From contig JAFVGK010000127.1 in assembly GCA_017475035.1 (NCBI GenBank), positions 1 through 37,912 of the forward strand: 37,912 bases of DNA, given 5' to 3'. Source of the stretch: Blautia sp. (GTDB taxonomy: Bacteria; Bacillota; Clostridia; Lachnospirales; Lachnospiraceae). Every line of letters begins with the position of its first letter. Position 1 is the stretch's first letter. The position numbers were made by a program, and so were the translations under genes. The notes below the pieces were generated by a model, which worked only from the letters and a program-made list of their open reading frames with translations, was not told the DNA's origin and searched no databases. Positions 14,826-21,221 of the stretch are shown here, piece after piece.

Positions 14826-16886
14826 TTACCAGATTGTTACGCGGTCTTCCGGCGCGAGGTACATGCCGTCGCCTTCTTTGATGTCGTAGAAATCAAGAAA
14901 CTCATCAAATTGCTGCAGCGTTCCGTTAATTCTCAGATAACTCATGGGATGGTTGTCATTGATGAGCATGTAGGCCATCTGCAGGCTTTCCTTTACCAGC
15001 CAGATATTGGCGTAAGCGCGGAAGAAAGCATCATAGTCAAAGTCTTCCTTCCGGGCGGAGATGCGGAGCATACATTTGAATCCGGCGAAATCTGCGCAGG
15101 CTTCATCTGTCAGGATGCTTCCGTAGAAATCCTGTCCCTCCCAGGGATGCATGTTATTGTAGTATGCGGTCAACTTCTCATTCTTCGCGAGGAAGGCGTT
15201 GTAATCCTCCTCTGTCCACCAGCTGGCCATATTTCCGTCTTTGTCAAACTGAGCGCCTGTAGTATCAAAGGCATGGGATATTTCATGGCCGATGACAATG
15301 CCCAGCTTCGCATATAATTCCTCATCACTCATGTCGCTGTTGTAGAGGTTTCCCTGTGCGAAAGCACCGAGGATCGATATCGTGTTGTCCTGCGGATTGT
15401 AGAAGCAGTTGACGGTCTGAGGTGTAATAAACCACTTTTCTTTATCGACAGGTTCCGAATAATTCTCAACACTTTTCTTAAGATCATAGATACTTATTTT
15501 CAGGATGGCATCCCAAAATGTACCGCCATCCTCTGCAGAAGCAAAATCCAGACCTTCATACTCATATTTTTCCCAGCTGTCAGGGTAAAGGACACGCTTA
15601 TCGATCGCTTCCAGTTTCTCGATTGCCCTGGCTTTTGTTTCATCCGAAAGGAAATCGGCTTCATTCAGGATACCATGGTATTCATCCAGGATTTCGTCGA
15701 TCAATGCGGAAATACGGTCTTTATCCTCCTGCTTCAGGTATGTCTCTGTATAAAGCTGTGCAACCGCCCAGTTCAGCAGAGAGGAAACATTGGAAGAAAA
15801 AACGGTTTCATCGTCCAGCATGCCCTGTGAACCGGATATGATATTGCTGCAGGCATAGTTCCACTCATAACATTCACGGTCCAGAAAACCTGACATTCCG
15901 ATAGCTCCTTGTACGATGAGGTAATCCTTCAGAAGAGTAAGGTTCTCTTCCGTATATACTTCATTCAGCTTTTCAACGAAGTCCGGCTGCAGGATCAGGT
16001 AATCGTCTGCTTCCGGAAAGCCTTCTGCTTTTTCCAGAACATCCAGAACAGGGAGGTTTTTCTGAGCCGTTAAGAATTCTTCCCGGTTGTAATGATTATT
16101 GATTCTGGAGATGTAATCCGGGCTCCCCGACTCTTCCACCGTAAAGATTGCGGGAGCAAGCATTGTTTCCAGCGCAAAACAATTATCGATTTTCTGCGTG
16201 GCTTCTTCTTCGGAATAACCGAGCTTGCACAGCATCCTGGAAGCCAGATCAGAATAAGCTTCTTTTAAGACGGCCCCATATTCTGTCAGCTTGCTGTATT
16301 CTGCAGAGTCCTGAAGCAGCAGACCGTTCACACCCAGATAGAGGATGTACCGGTTCGAATCATTCAGGTCAGTGGTCATGCCGCATTTCAACAGACTTGC
16401 CAGCTGCTTCTCGTAAGGTACATCTGTGAAGTAGGAGGTCAGAGCGTCAATGGAGTCGATGGCTTCCAGAATGTCGGTCATTTCTTTCAGAGGAGCCATT
16501 CCGATCTCATTGCGGGAATCCCAGTCCAGCATCAGATGAAACAGGTCAAAAGCCAGCTTTGCATCGTGGGATTTCGGTTCGCCGGATACAAACATCTCTT
16601 TCAGATCGTTGATCACATTGAACTCCACATCATACATGGTTCCTGTTGCAGGATAGCCTTCGGGTATTTCCAATGAAAGAATATCATCCTTGTTGACATA
16701 TAATGCGTAATTATCTTTAAGCTCTGCAGGCGTATCTGCCGTAACCACGCCTTCAAGGTCGATATCCGGCCACGGAGTACCGGTGGTGTAGTCGGGAGCC
16801 TGGCCTTCCGCCGCGCTTGCAGGCATGGCGGGAAAGCTTGATAGTGTGAGGGCAGCCGTCAGTAAGATACAGAATAGCTTTTTCAT
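14826..16886 (-). CDS. Secreted M13-family zinc metallopeptidase (neprilysin/PepO-like)
   Basis: A 686-residue precursor, typical M13 length. Residues 1-26 are a signal peptide (cut near ASAAEG), so it acts outside the cell on small peptides. Zinc-site motifs are GHEISHAFD (HExxH, His534 and His538) and DEACADFAG (third ligand Glu595, where the family consensus is ENxAD). The run TVNCFYNPQDNTISILGAF (491-509) replaces the usual NAYY-P-N-I-FPAGIL. The C-terminus ends VTIW, like the family's RVW ending. Asp in place of Asn594 and the altered upstream strand mark a diverged subgroup, but the catalytic set is intact. It has an AAGGAGG site and its own promoter. Confidence 0.9.
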   Translation of the reverse strand: MKKLFCILLTAALTLSSFPAMPASAAEGQAPDYTTGTPWPDIDLEGVVTADTPAELKDNYALYVNKDDILSLEIPEGYPATGTMYDVEFNVINDLKEMFVSGEPKSHDAKLAFDLFHLMLDWDSRNEIGMAPLKEMTDILEAIDSIDALTSYFTDVPYEKQLASLLKCGMTTDLNDSNRYILYLGVNGLLLQDSAEYSKLTEYGAVLKEAYSDLASRMLCKLGYSEEEATQKIDNCFALETMLAPAIFTVEESGSPDYISRINNHYNREEFLTAQKNLPVLDVLEKAEGFPEADDYLILQPDFVEKLNEVYTEENLTLLKDYLIVQGAIGMSGFLDRECYEWNYACSNIISGSQGMLDDETVFSSNVSSLLNWAVAQLYTETYLKQEDKDRISALIDEILDEYHGILNEADFLSDETKARAIEKLEAIDKRVLYPDSWEKYEYEGLDFASAEDGGTFWDAILKISIYDLKKSVENYSEPVDKEKWFITPQTVNCFYNPQDNTISILGAFAQGNLYNSDMSDEELYAKLGIVIGHEISHAFDTTGAQFDKDGNMASWWTEEDYNAFLAKNEKLTAYYNNMHPWEGQDFYGSILTDEACADFAGFKCMLRISARKEDFDYDAFFRAYANIWLVKESLQMAYMLINDNHPMSYLRINGTLQQFDEFLDFYDIKEGDGMYLAPEDRVTIW

Positions 16887-16912
16887 TATTTCCTCCTTTT
16901 GGGATCCGCTGA

Positions 16913-16941
16913 TTTATGAATGGATCCTGAAGTACTGACAA
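16913..16941 (-). promoter_or_regulatory. Promoter of the M13 peptidase gene
   Basis: Minus strand TTGTCA (16936-16941), 17-base spacer, CATAAA (16913-16918), close to the start codon. The rest of 16887-17227 shows no gene. Confidence 0.5.
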
Positions 16942-17227
16942 AAAGAAATCTTGTTTTTTTATGGCAGCCACCTGCCGGTGGAGTGCCGGTGACAGGCTGA
17001 AAGAGAAAATATCCGGGCATCCTCTGAAGCCGGATCATCCACGGAAGTATCGCGTATCCGGCATTATGCGTGACAGCGTGGACAAAGAGACGATTGCGAT
17101 TCTTTCAGTATGACTACAGTATACATGAGAGAGGTGTCAATTGTCCAGCCGAATATGTCATTTACACTTTGTGAACTGCAGCGAGATCCTGATACGATGG
17201 AGAAATGCTTAAAGTATAAAAAATATA

Positions 17228-17256
17228 TTGACTCCAAATATAGTATCTGTTATATT
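17228..17256 (+). promoter_or_regulatory. Promoter of the HxlR gene
   Basis: TTGACT (17228-17233), 17-base spacer, TATATT (17251-17256). Its position rules out the upstream in-frame ATG codons at 17110-17197 and supports the start at 17290. Confidence 0.75.
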
Positions 17257-17289
17257 CCTCTATGTTATTTTGATTTGGAGGATTCAGTT

Positions 17290-17655
17290 ATGCGAAAAGC
17301 AGAAAAACCTGATTGTCAGGATATATGTCCTTGCGATGAGACATGCCCGGTAGGCAGTGCGCTTTCGATGGTCGGCGGAAAATGGAAGATGCGGATTATC
17401 TGTACGCTTTATGTCGACGGCACCCAGAGATATAACGATCTTGTCAGGAAGACAAAAGGAATCACAAATGCCATGCTTTCCTCCTCTCTGAAAGATCTGG
17501 AGGCTGACGGGATTGTGACGAGAAGACAATTTGAATCCATACCGCCAAAAGTAGAGTACACACTGACCGAACGCGGAAAAGAGCTGTTCCCTATTCTGCA
17601 CAGGCTGATCCATTGGGCAAAGGGAGAAGCATTTGATGGTGATCATGATGTTTAA
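17290..17655 (+). CDS. HxlR-family regulator with a Cys-rich N-terminus
   Basis: A 121-residue winged-helix protein. The HxlR signature is CPVGSALSMVGGKWKMRIICTL (residues 19-40, split here only as description), then the recognition region LVRKTKGITNAMLSSSLK and the wing ending VEYTLTERG. Cys9, Cys13, Cys15 and Cys19 give a C-x3-C-x-C-x3-C cluster just before the DNA-binding fold. HxlR proteins often sense electrophiles or disulfide stress through such a cysteine (known for HypR and related proteins). It is followed 104 bases later by a radical SAM gene on the same strand and may control it. The start has GGAGG at eight bases. Confidence 0.85.
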   Translation: MRKAEKPDCQDICPCDETCPVGSALSMVGGKWKMRIICTLYVDGTQRYNDLVRKTKGITNAMLSSSLKDLEADGIVTRRQFESIPPKVEYTLTERGKELFPILHRLIHWAKGEAFDGDHDV

Positions 17656-17759
17656 GGGAGACATATTCTGCTCTGGAGCGTGAAATACGACAGGCAGCAG
17701 AATAATCATCACTACGGCATGTCGGTTTATAATCAGTATTGTATGAGGAGGAATGTATC

Positions 17760-18866
17760 ATGAGTGAAGCATTTGATATACAGGCATATATGACGGAAGG
17801 CGTTGAGCGGGTCGTTTCGGACGCTTTGAAAGCTACATTGAAAAATCCGCGGGAGAGCGCTTTCATGCTGAGATTTGCGGCCGCAAGCAAAGCGGCTTCA
17901 AAAAAACGTCGTAAGGCAGAGGATGCGGGAGAGCATATCCCTCCGTTTCTCATTGCCAGCATTACCAGCAAATGCAATCTGCACTGCGCAGGGTGTTATT
18001 CGCGCTGCAATCATGCTACGGTAGACGCAGAGCCTGTCAGTCAGCTGACCTGTGAAGAATGGTTCCGCATCTTTGATGAGGCGGATGAGCTTGGGATCAG
18101 TTTTATCCTTCTGGCGGGCGGAGAACCCATGCTTCGCCGGGACATTATCGAGGAAGCGGGGAAAAAGCCAAATATCATGTTCCCGATTTTTACGAACGGA
18201 ACGTTTATGGATGAACGCTATTTTGACCTGTTCGACAGAAGCCGGAACCTGATCCCGATCATGAGCATCGAAGGAGAGCAGGAGACTACAGACGCCAGAC
18301 GCGGCACCGGCGTCTATGACCGGCTGATTGCCAACATGGACGAGTTAAAGAAACGCGGACTGATTTTCGGAGCGTCCGTGACTGTGACAACCCGGAATAT
18401 CAGGGAAGTATCATCCGACGCTTTTCTGAAGAAGCTCTCAGACCGGGGCTGCAAGGCTGTCATATTTGTGGAATTTGTGCCCGTGACGGACGAGAGCCAG
18501 GATCTCGCGCCGCAGGATGAGGAACGCGCATATCTGGAATCGGAGATTGCCCGGCTGCGTGAGGAGCATCCGGAGATGGTCTATATTTCCTTCCCCGGCG
18601 ATGAAAAAAGCTCCGGCGGCTGTGTGGCTGCAGGACGTGGCTTCTTCCATATTAATTCTCATGGCGGAGCGGAGCCATGCCCGTTTTCACCCTATTCGGA
18701 TGTGAATATCCGGAACAGCTCCCTGAAGGAAGCGCTGCATTCTCCGTTGTTCCTGGCACTGCAGAACGGAGATATCCTGCTGGATGACCACAACGGCGGC
18801 TGTGTTTTATATGAAAAACGGGAGCTGGTAGAACAGCTTCTGGCAGGAAATAGGAAAACAGAGTGA
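17760..18866 (+). CDS. Radical SAM enzyme with a C-terminal Cys-containing (SPASM/twitch-like) region
   Basis: A 368-residue protein. The radical SAM cluster motif is SKCNLHCAGCYSRC (Cys72, Cys76, Cys79). LLAGGEPMLR (near 118) is the SAM-binding GGEP motif. The C-terminal part has GGCVAAGRGFFHIN and GGAEPCPFSPYSDVN, with a last GGCVLYE, so three further cysteines could hold an auxiliary cluster, as in SPASM/twitch proteins. The N-terminal ~60 residues are helical and basic. The reaction cannot be named; no precursor peptide is evident beside it. The start at 17760 has GAGGAGG at eight bases; a -10-like TATAAT lies at 17728-17733. It probably works with or is controlled by the HxlR protein. 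Confidence 0.8.
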   Translation: MSEAFDIQAYMTEGVERVVSDALKATLKNPRESAFMLRFAAASKAASKKRRKAEDAGEHIPPFLIASITSKCNLHCAGCYSRCNHATVDAEPVSQLTCEEWFRIFDEADELGISFILLAGGEPMLRRDIIEEAGKKPNIMFPIFTNGTFMDERYFDLFDRSRNLIPIMSIEGEQETTDARRGTGVYDRLIANMDELKKRGLIFGASVTVTTRNIREVSSDAFLKKLSDRGCKAVIFVEFVPVTDESQDLAPQDEERAYLESEIARLREEHPEMVYISFPGDEKSSGGCVAAGRGFFHINSHGGAEPCPFSPYSDVNIRNSSLKEALHSPLFLALQNGDILLDDHNGGCVLYEKRELVEQLLAGNRKTE

Positions 18867-18907
18867 AAGTATTCCGGTATAAAACTGTGTTTAAAGAGCT
18901 TTCCATG

Positions 18908-18937
18908 TTGTACGGTACCGGGATTGTCTGATATAAT
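18908..18937 (+). promoter_or_regulatory. Promoter reading into repeat R1 and the ybaK-like gene
   Basis: TTGTAC (18908-18913), 18-base spacer and consensus TATAAT (18932-18937) preceded by an extended-10 TGA. The leader would be about 325 bases and consist mostly of R1 copy 3. Confidence 0.5.
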
Positions 18938-18946
18938 GATGATTCA

Positions 18947-19204
18947 GACGACAAAAGGTCATGCGAAAATGAGCTCGCTCATTTTCGCATGAGATTGGGT
19001 CGCCCACAGACACGAGGAAGCAGCCATTTTGCACTATTTATACTTGACTTTGCAAATCTTTCTGTGCAAAATGAATGTATTCCGAGTGGCTGTAGGTTGC
19101 TGCATGCCAGAGGCATGCGTTTAGCAACGACCGAGTCGGGAGACGAGACGCGAGAGCAGCTCCGCTGCGAAGCGATCCGTAGAATCAGGCTTTGTCGATG
19201 CAAT
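18947..19204 (+). repeat. Dispersed repeat R1, full long copy 3
   Basis: The left end CGACAAAAGGTCATGC starts at 18949 and the right end GGCTTTGTCGATGC is at 19188-19201, inverted relative to each other at their tips (GACAAAG/CTTTGTC). Just inside the left end is a perfect 14-bp hairpin CATGCGAAAATGAG/CTCATTTTCGCATG. The right half repeats window positions 1-140 almost exactly, with its nested stems. No protein is evident. A structured RNA or a MITE-like element are both possible. Confidence 0.8.
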
Positions 19205-19262
19205 CATAATGATTCCATTCGTATTAAGTCAACGGACAAATACTTTTTTATGGGAGAGAAGA
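19205..19262 (+). repeat. Degenerate leader element L, copy F (5' of ybaK-like gene)
   Basis: Directly after R1, TTAAGTCAACGGACAAA (about 19226-19242) and TTTTTTATGGGAGAG (19245-19259) match the distal half of L as in copy C1 (TCAACGGACAAAAATGCG then TTTTGAGAGGAG). The first hairpin of L is missing, replaced by AATCAT/ATGATT. The gene's Shine-Dalgarno site, GGGAGAG, is again the element's end. Confidence 0.5.
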
Positions 19263-19268
19263 AAAAAT

Positions 19269-19742
19269 ATGGCGATAGAGGCAGTAAAGGAGTATTTCTC
19301 GAAATACGGGATCGCGGACCGCGTGAAAGAATTTGATGTGTCCAGCGCTACGGTTGACCTGGCAGCCCGGGCACTGGGATGCGAACCATGCAGGATCGCA
19401 AAATCACTTTCGTTTCTTGTGGACAATCACGCAATCCTGGTCGTTACGGCAGGGGACGCTAAAATTGACAACGCCAGATACAAGGCGCAGTTCGGAACCA
19501 AGGCTAAAATGCTCACCCCGGAAGAAGCACAGACGCTGGTCGGCCATGCCGTGGGCGGTGTCTGTCCGTTCGCAGTCAAAGAGGGCGTGACAGTCTACCT
19601 CGACAATTCCCTGAAGAGGTTTTCAACAGTCTTTCCTGCTTGCGGGAGCAGCAACAGCGCGATTGAATTGACGATCGAAGAATTGGAGAAATACTCTTGT
19701 TTTGCATCCTGGGTAGATGTCTGCAAGAACTGGCAATCCTGA
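19269..19742 (+). CDS. YbaK/ProX-type aminoacyl-tRNA deacylase (tRNA editing) domain protein
   Basis: A single-domain 157-residue member of the YbaK/prolyl-tRNA-editing superfamily, which hydrolyses mischarged tRNAs such as Cys- or Ala-tRNA(Pro). Family marks are AARALGCEPCRIAKSLSF (residues 31-48, with the conserved Lys in IAKSL), DAKIDNARYK (62-71), GHAVGGVCPFAV near 95 (GGVxP loop) and DNSLKRFSTVFPACGSSN near 113. The exact tRNA cannot be told. It is the first of a plus-strand run of four genes up to 25.5 kb. The start at 19269 is set by GGGAGAG upstream. Confidence 0.85.
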   Translation: MAIEAVKEYFSKYGIADRVKEFDVSSATVDLAARALGCEPCRIAKSLSFLVDNHAILVVTAGDAKIDNARYKAQFGTKAKMLTPEEAQTLVGHAVGGVCPFAVKEGVTVYLDNSLKRFSTVFPACGSSNSAIELTIEELEKYSCFASWVDVCKNWQS

Positions 19743-19745
19743 CCC

Positions 19746-19853
19746 TTTTTGGGAAGGAGACTGATTTTGTCTTCGACAGCCTGCTGACGAAGCAAAAAAT
19801 GTCATCCGAAGACATGGAGTCAACGTACGAAACTACGTTTTGGGAAGGAGAAT
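19746..19853 (+). repeat. Dispersed leader element L, copy D (5' of the 387-residue protein)
   Basis: It starts four bases after the ybaK-like stop. TTTTGGGAAGGAGA-like sequence stands at both edges (left 19748-19760; right 19839-19852), an apparent direct repeat. Between them: hairpin TTTTG-CTTCG-CAGC/GCTG-CGAAG-CAAAA (bulged A on each side), ATGTCATCCGAAGACATGG, TCAACGTACGAAACTACG and GGGAAGGAGA, the Shine-Dalgarno site. TGTCTTCG and CGAAGACA can pair as an alternative. The frame MSSEDMESTYETTFWEGE ends in TAG one base before the gene's ATG. Confidence 0.8.
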
Positions 19854-19856
19854 AGA

Positions 19857-21020
19857 ATGGATAAGCAGGATCAGAACCAGAACGGAATGACGGAACTGAT
19901 GTTTCAGTATGCCGCAGAGGGTGATCTGACAATGGATGAAGCAAAATCAAAGCTGCATGAGAATGCGTACATCAGGACTGCCAATGAAACTCTTGCAAAG
20001 TATTGCGGGGTCGCTGAGGATGATCCGAAAATGCTCAAAAAAAAGGTGTCCGCTCTTTTGTCGGAAAGTGATCCCTCACAGAAGAAGGAGTCAAATGATA
20101 AAAAGGTACGGACATGGGTGAACAACAAAGTCCGGTACATCAGCAGAGAGAGCGCGATACAATTGGCTTTTGCGCTGCGCCTTCCCGTAAAAGACGCAGA
20201 AGATATGCTTTGGCGCCTATGCGGCGAAGGGTTCCATTGGCGTGACCCACAGGATATCATATGGCTCTATGCATTGGAACACGGAATGGAATATGTTGAC
20301 GCGTGTGCCTTATCTCAGCGTATGGTTTCGGCTTACCGGCTTTCCGAAGACACAGAAAAAGATTCAGAGACCATGACTGAAAACATAAAACAGCAGGTTA
20401 TGCAAGTTCAGAGTGAGGAAGAGCTTCAGGCGTTTCTGAAAGAAAACGCTCCGCGCCTCGGAGCATTGCACAACACTGCATATAAGCTGTTTATGGAGTT
20501 CATGCAGCTCCTCAGATCAGCCAGCCTGGAGGACAATCTGCCGGAATCCCGCAATATGCCCGCAAATGAAATCGTCACCACATATCTGTACAATCATCTG
20601 ATACCACGGGAAAAAAAGGGCGTAAAAGGCTCCAAAGACATAGCCGGGATTGTCAAAGACGCAATACAGCGTGATATTCAGCAAAACTGGCCCGATGAGT
20701 ATGCTCTTTCCCGTATGGCTAACCGGGAAACAGATGTAACCAGAAAAGTCCTGATTCTCTTATTCCTGGCATGTGACGGGGGAGAATCAGAATATGGGGA
20801 TGACTGCGGCGAATCTCCTGAAGACGTATTCGAAGACACATATGCAAGATTAAGCAGCATGCTCGCTGATTGTGGTTTTTCACCCCTTGATCCAAGGGTG
20901 CCGTTTGACTGGATGGTTCTGTACTGTATGGTCGCGGATGATTTTGTCGATATTGATGAGAATATTCCCAGGTTCCTTTCAGAAATATTCCGGATTCCTG
21001 TAGATGATTCGGAAGAATAA
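19857..21020 (+). CDS. Helical protein with an HTH-like segment; probable partner of the kinase-NACHT protein
   Basis: A 387-residue, mostly helical, acidic cytoplasmic protein of no family I can name. Residues ~30-125 hold a compact unit with WVNNKVRYISRESAIQLAFA then LRLPVKDAEDMLWR, which reads like a helix-turn-helix with a following helix pair (FHWRDPQDIIWLYAL). Residues ~165-210 look coiled (MQVQSEEELQAFLKENAP). The C-terminal part (~270-387) has Cys-Asp-rich stretches (ACDGGESEYGDDCGESPED) and ends acidic. It sits 201 bases before the kinase-NACHT gene, and both genes are introduced by their own L element, suggesting shared control. It could be a regulator or an adaptor/substrate of the kinase. 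Confidence 0.5.
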   Translation: MDKQDQNQNGMTELMFQYAAEGDLTMDEAKSKLHENAYIRTANETLAKYCGVAEDDPKMLKKKVSALLSESDPSQKKESNDKKVRTWVNNKVRYISRESAIQLAFALRLPVKDAEDMLWRLCGEGFHWRDPQDIIWLYALEHGMEYVDACALSQRMVSAYRLSEDTEKDSETMTENIKQQVMQVQSEEELQAFLKENAPRLGALHNTAYKLFMEFMQLLRSASLEDNLPESRNMPANEIVTTYLYNHLIPREKKGVKGSKDIAGIVKDAIQRDIQQNWPDEYALSRMANRETDVTRKVLILLFLACDGGESEYGDDCGESPEDVFEDTYARLSSMLADCGFSPLDPRVPFDWMVLYCMVADDFVDIDENIPRFLSEIFRIPVDDSEE

Positions 21021-21120
21021 AGGAACAATCCTCCCGGAAAACACTTGCAATGCAAAAAGACCGAATGTGTTATCCTGATACGGAAATTAAGCAAAAAGGA
21101 GATGAATCTCTGCAGCGGCG

Positions 21121-21215
21121 GCAGGAGACGGCTTTTGTTCTGGCAGCCCGGCTGCCAAGGCAAAATCACCTTCCGAAGACATGGAGTCAACCTGCAAAAC
21201 TGCGTTCTGGGAGGA
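21121..21215 (+). repeat. Dispersed leader element L, copy E (5' of the kinase-NACHT gene)
   Basis: It begins GCAGGAGACGGC, then hairpin TTTTG-GGCAGCC/GGCTGCC-CAAAA, TTCCGAAGACATGG, TCAACCTGCAAAACTGCG and GGGAGGAATG. The Shine-Dalgarno GGGAGG (21209-21214) is the element's 3' end. In the frame conserved among copies it reads GSPAAKAKSPSEDMEST and ends CKTAFWEE, TGA, two bases before the gene's ATG. A different frame is open into the kinase, which would give a spurious N-terminal extension. Confidence 0.8.
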
Positions 21216-21221
21216 ATGAAT

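Noticed and set aside
17110-17289. Longer N-terminus for the HxlR protein
   Set aside because: It would start upstream of the consensus promoter at 17228-17256 and has no ribosome site.
21045-21221. Extension of the kinase-NACHT protein by 59 residues
   Set aside because: It is the translation of L copy E in a frame not conserved in the other copies; GGGAGG at 21209-21214 sets the start at 21222.
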